Part shown: piece by piece, positions 1 to 10,009 of the stretch
Layout: every line of letters begins with the position of its first letter
How positions within the stretch are numbered: the first letter of the stretch is position 1
NCBI GenBank assembly: GCA_963737405.1
Contig: CAVTSL010000011.1
Span: forward strand, 62,001 to 126,000
Origin: JACCTU01 sp963737405
GTDB taxonomy: Bacteria > Actinomycetota > Thermoleophilia > Gaiellales > Gaiellaceae
DNA: 64,000 nucleotides
Direction of reading: 5' to 3'
The notes under the pieces: model-generated
The model's database searches: none
The model's input: only the letters and a program-made list of their open reading frames with translations
Told to the model about the DNA's origin: nothing
Program-made: the position numbers and the translations under genes

Positions 1-651
1 GTTCGGGACGACGCTCACCGGGCCTCGCGGCGACAGCGAGCCGATCTCGTCGGCGTAGGAGTCCGCGACGACGACGGTCGCGTCGGCGTAGCGCGCGATC
101 AGCCGGGCGATCGTCTCCTGCGTGCGCTCCTTCGCGCGCGCGGCGAGCCGCTCGACCGGCCGGTCGGCGTTGCGGAGCATCGAGTCGCGCACGTCCGCGA
201 CCCAGCGCACGCCCGTCGCGCGCTTCGCCGCCGCGCCGATCAGGTGGACGGAGTTCGGCGGCGACGTCGTCACGATCGCGTCGATCCCCTCGGCGCGGAT
301 GATCCGGATCGCCGCCGGGATCGCGGTCGTGGTCCAGGTCACGTTCTCGTCGGGCACGAGCACGCGCCGGTACGTGAGGAGCGCCATCTTCGTCGCGCGC
401 TCGAGCGCGCCCGCGCCGTGGAGCTCCTCCGCGGGCCGCCGCCCTTTCGGTCCCACGTAGCGCGCGCGGTGCACCCACGCCTGCGTCGGCGCCTGGAGCT
501 CCTCGTCGCGGTGGATCCACTTCGAGTCGTCCGGCGCGAGCACGTGCGTCTCGATCCCGAGCGCAGGCAGGTGCGTCGCGAACTTCAGCGGCCGCTGCAC
601 GCCCGCGCCGCCGGCGGGCGGCCAGTACATCGTGACGAGGAGGACCTTCAC
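1..651 (-). CDS. Glycosyltransferase family 4 (N-terminal part, runs off the window)
   Basis: The 217 codons from a GTG at 651 reach the window edge without a stop. The protein opens with a hydrophobic beta strand and a glycine-rich loop (TMYWPPAGGAGVQRPLKF, residues 7-24), the donor-independent N-terminal Rossmann signature of GT4/GT-B enzymes, and later has VTTSPPNSVHL and WVADVRDS, also typical of this family. It probably transfers a sugar from a nucleotide donor in the cytoplasm during surface-glycan assembly. The start follows the stop of the ATP-grasp gene upstream by one base, so the two are co-transcribed. The C-terminal donor-binding half is outside the window, so the sugar cannot be inferred. 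Confidence 0.85.
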   Translation of the reverse strand, partial: MKVLLVTMYWPPAGGAGVQRPLKFATHLPALGIETHVLAPDDSKWIHRDEELQAPTQAWVHRARYVGPKGRRPAEELHGAGALERATKMALLTYRRVLVPDENVTWTTTAIPAAIRIIRAEGIDAIVTTSPPNSVHLIGAAAKRATGVRWVADVRDSMLRNADRPVERLAARAKERTQETIARLIARYADATVVVADSYADEIGSLSPRGPVSVVPN

Positions 652-652
652 G

Positions 653-1723
653 TCAGCGCACCGCGCGAAGCATCACCCGCGCGGCGTGCACGAGCGCGGG
701 CTTCGGGTCGTCCCAGGCGAGCGTCGGCTCGACGAACGGCGGCCGTGGGACGAGCGGCCGCTCGTTCGGCATCAGCACGAGCGCCCACTTGCGGCGGCGG
801 CCGTTCATGCGCACGGGCTCGACGCGCTCGCCGGTGAGGTCGCGGTACGCGATCAGCGGCAGGTCGACGCCGGACGCCATCGCCAGCGAGTGCCACTGCC
901 AGAGGCGCGGGTTGATCTCCATCAGCTTGAAGCGGCCGTCGCGCGGGTCGCGCTTGAACTCGACCTGCGAGAGCCCGTTGCAGCCGAGGTTGCGGAGCAG
1001 CTCGATCCCGCTCTCGACGACCTCGTCGACCCAGACCGCCTCGCCGAGGCGCGCGACGCCGATCCCGGGCGGCGTCTGGACGAGCTTCCGCCCGCAGAAG
1101 AGCCCGAGCGGCTCGAGCGACTCGCTCAGGTACGCGCCGAGGGTGTACAGCTCGTCGTCGCCGCCGGGGATGAGGTCCTGCACCATCGGCTCCCAGGGCT
1201 CGGTCTTCGCGTACGCGTCCTCGACCTCGGCCGCCGCGTGGCAGACGACGGCCTGCAGCCCGTACTGCTGCCGGAACCCGACCGGCTCCGACGGCTTCAG
1301 CAGCACCGGGTAGCCGATCTCCTCGGCCGCGGCGACCGCCTCGGCGGCGCTCTGCGGATAGCGCGTGTCCGGGATGTCGCGCGCGGCTTCGAGCTGGACG
1401 CGCTTGCGCTGGATCCGCTCGAGGTCGCGCGGGAACGGGCAGAGGAGCCCGAGCTCGTCGCGATGCCGTGCGACCGCGCGAAGCCCCTCGTCGTGCGTCG
1501 CGAACACGACCCCGGGGCCGATCGCGCGAAGCGCCTCGACGAACCCCTCCTCGTCCTCGAGCGGGTTGGGCGCCGTGACCTTCGTCGCGAACCGGGAGCG
1601 GAAGCCGAGCGCGCTCGACCGGTGGTCGACGGCGAACACGCGCACGCCCGCGCGTCCCAGCGACCGGATCGCCGAGAGCCCGTTGACGAAGCCGACGTCG
1701 ACGACGATGGCCGGAAGTCCCAC
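653..1723 (-). CDS. ATP-grasp family ligase
   Basis: 356 aa. The N-terminal Rossmann-like pre-ATP-grasp region (residues 5-60) is followed by the ATP-grasp fold: the nucleotide-binding strand GYPVLLKPSEPVGFR near the middle, and the metal-binding LMEINPRLWQW toward the C-terminus (E and N of the Mg site). ATP-grasp enzymes activate a carboxylate as acyl phosphate and join it to an amine; the substrate here is unknown. It heads a minus-strand pair with the glycosyltransferase at 651 and is divergent from the GT4 gene at 1762. This is the first of four ATP-grasp genes in the locus, which suggests amide decoration of an amino-sugar polymer (inference). Its GTG start lies 8 bases after a TACGCT -10-like hexamer. 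Confidence 0.85.
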   Translation of the reverse strand: MGLPAIVVDVGFVNGLSAIRSLGRAGVRVFAVDHRSSALGFRSRFATKVTAPNPLEDEEGFVEALRAIGPGVVFATHDEGLRAVARHRDELGLLCPFPRDLERIQRKRVQLEAARDIPDTRYPQSAAEAVAAAEEIGYPVLLKPSEPVGFRQQYGLQAVVCHAAAEVEDAYAKTEPWEPMVQDLIPGGDDELYTLGAYLSESLEPLGLFCGRKLVQTPPGIGVARLGEAVWVDEVVESGIELLRNLGCNGLSQVEFKRDPRDGRFKLMEINPRLWQWHSLAMASGVDLPLIAYRDLTGERVEPVRMNGRRRKWALVLMPNERPLVPRPPFVEPTLAWDDPKPALVHAARVMLRAVR

Positions 1724-1731
1724 GGCTCAAG

Positions 1732-1737
1732 AGCGTA
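1732..1737 (-). promoter_or_regulatory. Candidate -10 element of a leaderless promoter (TACGCT)
   Basis: On the minus strand TACGCT ends 8 bases before the GTG of the ATP-grasp gene. It matches the actinobacterial TANNNT -10 pattern at a distance that puts the transcription start at or near the start codon. There is no Shine-Dalgarno sequence between them. Confidence 0.4.
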
Positions 1738-1761
1738 GTCGCGCACGCCGATACGACTGAC

Positions 1762-2869
1762 GTGGGCGTGAACGCTCCTCCTCCCGTGGAGCGCCGGCGG
1801 CCGGGGCGCCCCTGGGCAGACCGGCCGCGGCCGCTCCGCGTCGCCGTCTTCACGACGTCGTACCCGCGCGACGAGCACGACCCGTCGGGCCGGTTCGTCT
1901 CGGACGCGGTCGAACGGCTGCGCGAGCAGGGCGTGCTCGTCCGGGTCGTCGCGCCCGAGCTGCCCGGCGAGGGAAGCGTCGTCGCGAAGCTCCGCCGCGC
2001 GCCGTGGCGGGCGCCGGGGTTCCTGCTCCGGTCGGTGGTCGCGCTCCGCCGCGCCGACGCCGACCTCGTCCACGCACACTGGCTGCTCGCAGGGCGCCGT
2101 CGCGGCGCTCGCCGGCAAGCCGTTCGTCCTGACCCTCCACGGCTCCGGCTCGGCCGGGCGCTTCTCCGACCTCGAGCTCGCCCGTCGCGCGCCGCGGCTC
2201 GTCGGCGCGATCGTCTCCCGCGCGCGGCTCGTGATCGCCGTCTCCGAGGTCCTCGCCGAGGCCGCCCGCACCTGCGGCGCCCGCGATGTCCGCGTGATCC
2301 CGAACGGGATCGCCGTCCCCGTCCAGCGGGGACAGGAGGCCGAACCGGCCGAGGTGCTGTTCGCGGGCCGTCTGAGCCCCGAGAAGGGCGTGAACGAGCT
2401 TCTGGAGGCCTCACAGGGGCTCAACCTCGTCGTCGCGGGAGACGGCCCGCTCAGGCCGCTCGTCCCCGGCGCGCTCGGCTTCCTCTCGGCCGACGAGCTC
2501 TCCGATCGCTACCGCCGCGCAGCCGTCGTCGTCTGCCCCTCGCGGAGCGAAGGCTTCGGCGTCGTCTGCGCAGAGGCGATGGCCCACGGGCGCCCGGTGG
2601 TCGCGACCGCCGTCGGCGGCCTGAAGGAGCTCGTCCGGCACGGGCGAACCGGCATCCTCGTGGAGCCCGGCGACCCGGCCGCCCTGCGCGCGGCGATCGA
2701 CATGCTGCTCGCCGACCCGGCGCTCCGCCGCCGGCTCGGCCAGGCCGCCCGCTACGACGTCGCCGATCGCTTCGCGTGGCCGGCGGTCACCCGCGCGACG
2801 ATCGACGCGTACCGCGCCGCGCTCGGGATCGAGGCTCCGGAGCCCGCGCCGCTCGAGGCGGTCGCCTGA
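1762..2869 (+). CDS. Glycosyltransferase family 4 (apparent frameshift near 2089)
   Basis: Two reading frames together make one GT4 protein of about 369 aa. The first carries VAVFTTSYPRDEHDPSGRF and ends in DLVHAHWLL. The second resumes at QGAVAALAGKPFVLTLHGSG and runs through VIPNGI, LFAGRLSPEKGVNELLEA and the donor-site motif PSRSEGFGVVCAEAMAHG to the stop at 2869. The switch at about 2089 needs two extra bases: the local GCTCGCAGGG would restore LLAQGAVA if it read GCTCGCGCAGGG. The break therefore looks like loss of one GC from a GCGC run. The intact parts keep all GT-B signatures, so I treat it as one gene. Its stop overlaps the methyltransferase start (TGATG). Confidence 0.8.
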
Positions 2870-3549
2870 TGCTGAAGCTCCGCAAGGCCCCGGCGAGCTA
2901 CGACGAGCGGTTCATGGACACGATGGCGTCCGAGTACCTCGAGCGCACGCCCTGGACGGAGCTCCGGCTCGAGGCCGTGCGAGACCTGCTCGACCCTCAG
3001 CCGGGCGATCGCATCGTCGACCTCGGCTGCGCGGCAGGCGCGATCACGCACTACCTCTCGACCTTCGGCGCCGAGCCCGTCGGCGTCGACCTCGAACCGC
3101 TCGCCATCGCGCGCGCACGCGAGCTGTTCCAGGGGCTTCGCTTCGAGGTCGCCGACGCGACGCGCCTCCCCTTCGACGACGCGAGCTTCGACAAGGCCGT
3201 CGCCGCCGACTTCGTCGAGCACATCGAGGACGACACGTTCGTCGCGATGTGCGACGAGCTCCGCCGCGTGCTCGTCCAGGGCGGGCTGTTCGCGATCTAC
3301 GCGCCGAACCCGCGGCATCTGATCGAGCGGATGAAGGAACGCGACTTCGTGCTCGCGCAGAACCCCACGCACATCGGCCTGCGCGACGCCGATCACCTGC
3401 GCCGCGTGCTCGAGCAGGGCGGCTTCAGCGTCGTCCGCAGCGAGTGGCGGCCGAGCTTCTTCCGCGGGCTCCGCAGCGTCGAGAAGGTCGCGGGCCCGAA
3501 GCTCGAGCTCTTCCGGTACCGCGTCTGCGTGCTCGCTCAGGCGCGCTGA
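2869..3549 (+). CDS. Class I SAM-dependent methyltransferase
   Basis: 226 aa. Motif I for S-adenosylmethionine binding is visible as IVDLGCAAGAITHYLS (about residues 46-61), followed by VGVDLEPLAIARAR (acidic ribose-binding residue) and FDKAVAADFVEHIE (motif II/III). This is the Methyltransf_11 type used for sugars, lipids or small molecules; the substrate cannot be told. It overlaps the stop of the GT4 gene (TGATG), so the two are translationally coupled, and a role in methylating a glycan intermediate is the simplest reading. A secreted-protein gene follows 23 bases downstream. Confidence 0.85.
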   Translation: MLKLRKAPASYDERFMDTMASEYLERTPWTELRLEAVRDLLDPQPGDRIVDLGCAAGAITHYLSTFGAEPVGVDLEPLAIARARELFQGLRFEVADATRLPFDDASFDKAVAADFVEHIEDDTFVAMCDELRRVLVQGGLFAIYAPNPRHLIERMKERDFVLAQNPTHIGLRDADHLRRVLEQGGFSVVRSEWRPSFFRGLRSVEKVAGPKLELFRYRVCVLAQAR

Positions 3550-3572
3550 GCGTCCGCCCGGCGGAGTAGAAG

Positions 3573-5172
3573 TTGCCCGTGCGGACAGCGTTCGTCGTTG
3601 CGTTCGCTGCGCTCGCCTTCGGTACTGCGGCCTCGAACGATGCCCATGCGCCTCAGGTGAGCGGCCTCGTCGTCTCGAACGGCGGCACGCGCTATCTCGG
3701 CGACCGCGCACTGCTCGCGACGATCAGCCCGAACCGCGACGGCTACCGCGAGAGCGCGCTCGTCCGGTTCCGGCTCGACGAGGCGGCGACGGTGAAGCTG
3801 ACCGTCGCCTCGCTCGGCTACCGCGGCCGCAAGGTGTTCGATCGCACGCTGCGGCTCGGGCGCGGGCGGCACACGATTCGCTGGGCGCCGCGCGCATGGA
3901 TCCAGCCGCGCACGTACGTCGTGCGGTTGACGGTTCGCGACCGCAACGGCAACGTCGGCACGTACGGCTTCTCGCGCGGCTCGCGGAAGGCGGTGATCCG
4001 CGTCCTCGGCATCGACGCCGCGTTCGAGCACGAGAGCTACGCGCCGAACACGTCGGCGGAGCTCGTGCTCGAGAGCGACCAGCCGACGCTCGCGCTGCAG
4101 CTCTTCCGCGCCGGGTCGGAGCGCGTCATCAGCGAAGGCGAACGACACGATGAGCGGCGAGCCGATGACCGAGCCGGCGCACATCGCGCGCGGCGACCGG
4201 CGCGACCGGCCGCGCCGCCTGCGCGTCTGGATCGGCGACTGGCCGAGCGGGGTCTACTTCGCGAAGCTCACCGGATCGGACGGCCGCTCCGGCTACGCGC
4301 CGTTCGTCGTCCGGCCGCGGCGGCTCGGCGAGCATCGCGTCGCGGTCGTGCTGCCGACGTACACGTGGCAGGCGTACAACTTCCGCGACGAGAACGGCGA
4401 CGGCTACGGAGACACCTGGTACGCCGGACGCACGCACCGCACGCTCCTCGGGCGCGCCTACCTCGACCGCGGCGTTCCGCCGTTCTTCCGCGCGTACGAC
4501 CTGAACTTCTTGATCTGGCTCGCGCGCGGCGAGCGGGCCGGCAAGGACCGGGCGGTCGACTTCCTCGCCGACTCGGACCTCGCCACGGCGCCGAGCGCGT
4601 TCGAGCTCGCGCGCTCGTACGACCTGCTCGTCTTCCCCGGGCACCACGAGTACGTGACGAGGCGCGAGTACCTGCTCGTGCGCGAGTTCCGGAACCGCGG
4701 CGGCAACCTCATGTTCCTCTCGGCGAACAACTTCTTCTGGCGCGTCGACCGCAAGGGCCGGACGTTGACGCGGGTCGCGAAGTGGCGGGACCTCGGGCGG
4801 CCGGAGGCCGCGCTCCTCGGCGTCCAGTACCTCGCGAACGACCACGGCGACCGCAAGGCGCCCTTCGTCGTCCGCCACAGCCCGCACAACGAGTGGCTGC
4901 TCGCCGGCACCGGGCTCGCGCAGGGCTCGAGGTTCGGGCTCTTCGGGATCGAGATCGACCACATCACGCGGCGCTCGCCGCGCGGCACGTCGGTGATCGC
5001 CGAGATCCCGAACCTGCTCGGCCGCGGCAAGACCGCGCAGATGACGTACTACGAGACGGCGAAGAGCGCGAAGGTGTTCGCGGCCGGCGCGTTCACGCTC
5101 GGCGGGTACGCGCGCTACGCGCCGGTGTCGCAGCTTCTCGACAACCTCTGGGAGCGGATGGCGAAGCCCTAG
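3573..5172 (+). CDS. Secreted protein with FlgD-like Ig module and N,N-dimethylformamidase-beta-like domain (apparent frameshift near 4133)
   Basis: The N-terminal part has a signal-peptide-like segment (residues 1-21), then a beta-rich module starting at ISPNRDGYRESALVRFRL, the calcium-loop style of FlgD/Ig-like modules. In another frame the protein continues as RVWIGDWPSGVYFAKL and then a domain like the C-terminal region of N,N-dimethylformamidase beta subunits: VVLPTYTWQAYNFRDENGDG, LLVFPGHHEYVT, GGNLMFLSANNFFW. The switch fits loss of one CG in AGCGAAG (expected AGCGCGAAG, giving ISAKANDTM). The catalytic role is unknown; an extracellular hydrolase acting on a glycan or amide is a guess. 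TTG 3573 is preferred over GTG 3579 because of GGAG upstream. Its TAG stop shares CTAG with the convergent gene. Confidence 0.65.
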
Positions 5173-7075
5173 GCGCCGGTTCGGCAGAGCGTGTAGCGCG
5201 CATCGCCGTAGACGGGTGCAGGGCACGCCTTGTCGCCTACCCGCTGCCGATCGAGCACCAGCCAGTTCGACGGGCCGGGCCACGCTTTGCCGCGAAGGAA
5301 CGCGTTCCAGTCGCGCACCCGCTCGTAGGGCCGGTTCTCCTTCGTGTCGCCGACGTGCGTGGGCGGAGCGACGCCGATGTAGACGGGCACTGCCGCGGCG
5401 ATCCAGTACGACGTCTCGGGATCGGCGAGGACGATGTCGCCGGGCTCCGTGTGCGTGCGCAGCGCCTCGACGAGGCCCGGCGTTGAGCTCCTGGTGCGGA
5501 TGCGGGCGCGACCAGCCGCCTGTCACGACGAGCGGCGCGACGAAGAGCGCGCAGGCGGCGGCCGGGAGCCAGTCCGTCCGCTCGTACGTGGGGAGCCGCT
5601 TGCGCAGCGCGAACGGCGAGCACGACCGCGAGGAGCGCCCCGCCTGCCGCGATCCACACCGGGAGCGTCGGCCCGCCCTCCTTCAGCCGGTAGCCGAAGT
5701 CGCCCGGCCAGGCCCACTCGAGCAGGATCCCGGCGGCGAGCGCGACGGGCAGGAGCGCCCACGAGAGCAGGCGCGCGAGCACGGCCGCCCCGCCCGCGAG
5801 CGCGAACCCGATCGGCAGGAAGCCGGCGAGCCGCCGGGCCTGCGAGAGCGACACCGCGTCGGCGAACGGCGCGAAGACGTGGTCGAGCAGCAGCACGCCG
5901 AGCACCGCGAGCGTCCCGCCGAGCACGAGCGCCGCCCAGCGCCTGCGCACCGCGAAGAGCGCGAGCGGCACGAGGCAGAGCGCGGCGAGCGGCACGGGCC
6001 CCGCGCGCGTGATCACCTCCGGGTTCAGGTGGAACCGGCTGTCGGAGCTGACGATGAACTGCCCCGGGTAGCGCTCGAACCCGTGCTGCTTCGACTGCAC
6101 CAGCTCGCTCGACGGCGTGAACGAAGCCGTGTCCTGCACCGTCGGGAAGAGCCACGCGAGGAAGACGAGCGCGCCGACCGCGAGCGCGCCGCCCCCCAGC
6201 GCGAGCGTCCGCAGCTCGCCGGGCGCGACCAGGAGCCGGACGACCGCGTACCCGCCCAGCACGAGCAGCGTGAACAGTGCGTACGTCGGGTGGACGACCG
6301 CGAGCACGAGCCCCGACGCCGCGACGAGCACGAGGCGCCCCCGGCTCGGGTGACGCAGGTACGTGAAGACGAGCGCGATCGTCGCGGGCACGAGGAGGGA
6401 CCGTCCGCCCGCGGTCGCCGGCAGCGACAGCAGCCGGAGCGCACCGCCCGATCCCGACGCGAACGCCGTCAGACCCAGCGTGCCGGCGAGCGTCGCGACG
6501 CCGAGCCAGCGCGACCGGAACACCGCGGCCCCCGCCTCGTAGACGACGAGGAACGCGAGCGGCGTGAGCACCGCCGGCTCGTGCACGACGACGTCCGTCG
6601 GGTCGACGCCGGCGACCTTCGCGACGAGGGCGAGGAACGCGTGCCAGAGCGGGAACGCGTAGCCCGGATGCAGCCCGCCGTCCACGAACTCGTCGACGGC
6701 GTTCAGCGAGAGGTCGTCGAGCGCCCACAGCTTGCGGACGCGCGCGAGGTGGAAGAGCGCGTCGCCCGACGGGTCCGGCAGCACGCGCCAGAGCAGGAGC
6801 CCGACGAGAACGCCGACCCCGAGCACGGCGAGCCAGAACCGGTCGGGCCGCGGGCGCCCCCGTCGAAGCGCGGACGGCAGCGCGGCGACGCCCGCAGCGA
6901 TCAGCAGCCAGAGCGCGAGCGTGATCGACGAGCCCGTCGCGAACACGACGACCATCGCCCCGAAGAGGAGCGCGAGGCTCGCGACGAGCGCACCGGACGC
7001 GGAGCGGGCGAGGAGCGCACCGGGCGCCAGGAGCAGCAGCGTCGCCCCCGCGAGCCGCAGGTAGAGCTCGATCAC
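5169..7075 (-). CDS. Polytopic membrane protein, GT-C glycosyltransferase-like (two apparent frameshifts)
   Basis: Starting with GTG at 7075 (GTGA overlap with the GT2 gene), the protein has about a dozen hydrophobic segments and a luminal-type acidic loop, LLWRVLPDPSGDALFHLARV, as in membrane-embedded lipid-linked-sugar glycosyltransferases. The C-terminal soluble tail contains GDIVLADPETSYWIAAAVPV and PYERVRDWNAFL. The frame changes near 5608 (to LRKRLPTYERTDWLP) and again near 5480 (to GLVEALRTHTEPGD). Both are repaired by restoring a GC dinucleotide inside a GCGC tract. Sequence similarity is too weak to name a substrate; transfer of sugars outside the membrane is the likely role. Its stop TAG and the convergent gene's TAG are the two strands of one CTAG. 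Confidence 0.65.
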
Positions 7076-7935
7076 GGGCGCAGCAGACCTCGCGCCGCCT
7101 GCCGGTAGCTCCGCCCGCGCTCGCCGCGGAACGCGAGCCCGCGGAGCGCGAGCGAGACGATCAGCAACGCGCGCGTCAGAGCGGCGGCGCCGGCGCCCTG
7201 GTGCTTGCGCACGAAGCGCACGTGGCTTCGCACCTGCGCCGTGAACATGCGACCCCAGTCGCGCCGCGTCGCATCGCCGCCGACGTGCACGACTTCTGCG
7301 CCGGGCCAGAAGACGACCTTCCAGCCAGCCTCGTGCATCCGGTACTGCCAGTCGGACTCCTCGTTGAACATGAAGAAGCCCTCGTCGAGCCCGCCGACCT
7401 GCTCGAACGCCTCGCGCCGGACGAGCATCGCCGCGCCGCTCAGCCACTCGACCTCCCGGACGCTCGCGTGGTCCCAGTTCGCCGCGTAGAACGAGTTCAG
7501 CGCGCGCGACCGCGGCGCGAGCTTGCGCAGGAAGAAGAACTCCGTCGCGAGCCGCCACGGTGTCGGGAACCCGCGCGCCGAGCGCTGCAGCGTGCCGTCG
7601 GTGTTCAGGAGCTTCGGCCCGACGAGCGCAGCCTCGGGATGCTCGGCCGCGAACTCGAGCAGACGAGCGAGACCGTCGCCGAGCACCCACGCGTCGGCGT
7701 TCAGCAGGAGCACCCACGGCTCCGTCGTCTCGGCCAGCCCGCGGTTCCACCCCGCTCCGACTCCCGCGTTCGCCTGCTCGACCACGCGCACGTGCTCGAA
7801 CTTCCTCGCCGCCTCGAGCGTGCCGTCGGTCGAGCCGTGGTCGACGACGACGGTGGGGTACCCGGCGACGCTCGCGAGGCTCCGCTCGAGCCACGGCATC
7901 GCGTCGTACGTCACGACGACGACGGCCGCGCTCAT
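7072..7935 (-). CDS. Glycosyltransferase family 2 (rhamnosyltransferase-like)
   Basis: 287 aa from an ATG that overlaps the upstream stop (ATGA). GT-A features in order: VVVTYDAMPWLERSLASV, VVDHGSTDGT, the nucleotide-sugar metal motif LLLNADAWV (a D-A-D variant), and GLDEGFFMFNEESDWQYR, the acceptor-side ED motif of WbbL-like rhamnosyl and related transferases. It has no transmembrane domain of its own except a weak C-terminal hydrophobic stretch, so it acts on the cytoplasmic face. It lies in a run of overlapping minus-strand genes (aminotransferase, flippase-like, GT2, GT-C), a typical repeat-unit assembly operon. Confidence 0.88.
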   Translation of the reverse strand: MSAAVVVVTYDAMPWLERSLASVAGYPTVVVDHGSTDGTLEAARKFEHVRVVEQANAGVGAGWNRGLAETTEPWVLLLNADAWVLGDGLARLLEFAAEHPEAALVGPKLLNTDGTLQRSARGFPTPWRLATEFFFLRKLAPRSRALNSFYAANWDHASVREVEWLSGAAMLVRREAFEQVGGLDEGFFMFNEESDWQYRMHEAGWKVVFWPGAEVVHVGGDATRRDWGRMFTAQVRSHVRFVRKHQGAGAAALTRALLIVSLALRGLAFRGERGRSYRQAARGLLRP

Positions 7936-8876
7936 CGGCGGAGGTTCTCCCACGCGAGGATCAGCAACCCCGGGAGCGACAGCAGGACGGTCACGAGGAA
8001 GAAGAGGAAGCCCGCCGCGAAGGCCTGGTCGCCGGGCACGCCGAGCTTGCCGAGGAAGCTGACGAAGAACGCCTCGCGCACCGCGAACCCGTTCAGCGTG
8101 AACGGCACGAGGAGCACGAGGAAGAAGAGCGGGCCCATCACGTAGAAGACGCGCACGGACAGGTCGATGCCGACGGCCTCGGCGGCCGCCCAGATCGCCA
8201 GCACGCGCACCGACTGGATCGCCAGGGTCAGCACGAAGACGCCGAACAGGAGCCGCGGCGTGTCGCGGTAGGAGTGGATCGCCTCGTAGACGGCCCGCAC
8301 CGGACGCTCGAGGCGCAGGCGCCGGAGCAGCGGCACCGATCGCGCGAGCAGCGGCCGGAGCGAGCGCGAGAAGAGGACGGCCGCGAGCACGATCGTCCCG
8401 ACGAAGAAGAGCGCCTCGATCCAGAGGTACGCGCCGACGTCGTAGTTCCCGATCGCGAGCACGAGCCCGACCGCGCCGAGCGCGAGCGTCGCCGCGCCGC
8501 CGAGCGCCCGCTCGAGCAACACGGAGCCGGCGACGGGTCCGCCACGACCCGGATGGCGCCGCGTCGTCTCGAAGATCCGCATCGCGTCGCCGCCGATCGA
8601 CGTCGGCAGGATCTGCCCGGCCGCATACGCAGTCAGGTAGGCCCGCGTCAGCCACCGCACGCGGTCGTGGATGCCGTGCGCGTCGAGCAGCTTCTGCCAG
8701 CGCCACGCCATCGGCACGACGGTCACGAGCATGATCGCCGCGGAGAGGAAGAACCACCCCCAGCTCGCGTCGCCGAGGATCCGCAGCGCCTCGCCGACGT
8801 CGACCTTCCAGACGATGTAGGCGATCGCGAGCCCGGTGACGACCAGCGTCCCGAGGACGCGCGAGCTTCTCTTCAT
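7932..8876 (-). CDS. Lysylphosphatidylglycerol synthase/flippase-like membrane protein (UPF0104, YbhN type)
   Basis: 314 aa with about eight hydrophobic helices. The family signatures are AYAAGQILPTSIGGDAMRIF, ERALGGAATLALGAVGLV and PFTLNGFAVREAFFVSFLG, as in the membrane domain of LPG synthetase and the AglD/YbhN proteins found next to glycosyltransferases. These proteins are thought to move or handle lipid-linked substrates, but the activity is not established for this subgroup. There is no aminoacyl-transferase domain, so it is not a full MprF. ATGA overlap with the aminotransferase gene upstream; translational coupling is likely. Confidence 0.8.
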   Translation of the reverse strand: MKRSSRVLGTLVVTGLAIAYIVWKVDVGEALRILGDASWGWFFLSAAIMLVTVVPMAWRWQKLLDAHGIHDRVRWLTRAYLTAYAAGQILPTSIGGDAMRIFETTRRHPGRGGPVAGSVLLERALGGAATLALGAVGLVLAIGNYDVGAYLWIEALFFVGTIVLAAVLFSRSLRPLLARSVPLLRRLRLERPVRAVYEAIHSYRDTPRLLFGVFVLTLAIQSVRVLAIWAAAEAVGIDLSVRVFYVMGPLFFLVLLVPFTLNGFAVREAFFVSFLGKLGVPGDQAFAAGFLFFLVTVLLSLPGLLILAWENLRR

Positions 8877-10009
8877 CCAGCGAAGCGCTCGTGCACGCGG
8901 CGAAGCGCCGCGATCGCGTCCTCGACGTCGTCGTCGGAGTGCGCCGGCGAGAGCGGCAGCGAGAGCACCTCGGAGCCCGCGCGCTCCGCGACGGGCAGCG
9001 AGATGCCGGGTTGGAGCTCCCGGTAGTACGAGAGCCGGTGGACCGGGAGGAAGTGGATCGACGTCCCGATGTGCTCCTCCGTCAGCGCCTCCTGATACTC
9101 GTCGCGCGTCGCGCCTGCACGCTCCGGGTCGACGCGGACGACGTACAGGTGCAGCGCGTGGACGTCGCGCGGGTCGCGCACGAGCGGCGTGATCCCGTCG
9201 AGCTCTGCGACCGCCGCGTCGTAGAGCGCGACGTGACGCTCGCGGATCTCGCGGTGCACGTCGACCTTCGCGAGCTGGACGAGCGCGATCGACGCGAGCA
9301 CGTCGCTCAGGTTCGCCTTGTAGCCGGGAACGCCGATGTCGTAGAGCGTCCCGTGTCCGCGGCGCATCAGCCGCCGCTCGCGGATCGCCTCGGCGACGTC
9401 GTCGCGGTCGGTCGTGACGATCCCGCCCTCGCCCGCGGCGATGTTCTTCGTCGCGTAGAGGGAGAAGCACGTCGCGTCGGCGATCGCGCCGACCTTTCGT
9501 CCGCGATAGAACGACTCGGCCGCGTGCGCCGCGTCCTCGATCACGGGGAAGCCGAGCTCGAGCAGCGGATCGAGGTCGGCCGGCTGCCCGGCGAGGTCGA
9601 CCGGCATGATCGCCTTCGTCCTCGGCGTGACCGCCGCGCGCGCGAGCTCGGGGTCGATGTTCAGGTCGTCGTCCTTCACGTCGACGAAGACGGGCGTCGC
9701 GCCCGCGTGGACGATGACGTTCGCGGTCGCGGGCCACGTGATCGGCGTCGTGATCACCTCGTCGCCCGGCTCGATCGCGAGCGCGAGCAGGGAGAGGTGC
9801 AGCGCCGCCGTCCCGCTCGAGAGCGCGACCGCGTGTCTGGCGCCCGTGTACGCCGCGAAGCGCTCCTCGAGCTCCGCCGTCCGCGGGCCGGTGGTCAGCC
9901 AGCCGGAGCGGATCGTCTCGGCGACCGCCTCGATCTCGTCCTCGCCGACGGCGGGCGGTTGGAACGAGAGGAAGGAGGTCCGCCTACGCGAGAGCTTTGG
10001 CGTCGACAT
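8873..10009 (-). CDS. DegT/DnrJ/EryC1/StrS family PLP aminotransferase
   Basis: 378 aa, the normal length for the family. SSGTAALHLSLLAL binds the PLP phosphate region, FPVIEDAAHA supplies the aspartate that contacts the pyridine nitrogen, and the Schiff-base lysine is in FSLYATKNIAAGEGG. These enzymes convert 4- or 3-keto nucleotide sugars to amino sugars. The NAD-dependent sugar dehydratase-like gene two genes upstream (11184-12188) could provide the keto sugar, and the ATP-grasp gene between them could acylate the new amine (inference). The ATG start at 10009 lies inside the 3' end of that ATP-grasp gene (26-base overlap). Confidence 0.9.
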   Translation of the reverse strand: MSTPKLSRRRTSFLSFQPPAVGEDEIEAVAETIRSGWLTTGPRTAELEERFAAYTGARHAVALSSGTAALHLSLLALAIEPGDEVITTPITWPATANVIVHAGATPVFVDVKDDDLNIDPELARAAVTPRTKAIMPVDLAGQPADLDPLLELGFPVIEDAAHAAESFYRGRKVGAIADATCFSLYATKNIAAGEGGIVTTDRDDVAEAIRERRLMRRGHGTLYDIGVPGYKANLSDVLASIALVQLAKVDVHREIRERHVALYDAAVAELDGITPLVRDPRDVHALHLYVVRVDPERAGATRDEYQEALTEEHIGTSIHFLPVHRLSYYRELQPGISLPVAERAGSEVLSLPLSPAHSDDDVEDAIAALRRVHERFAG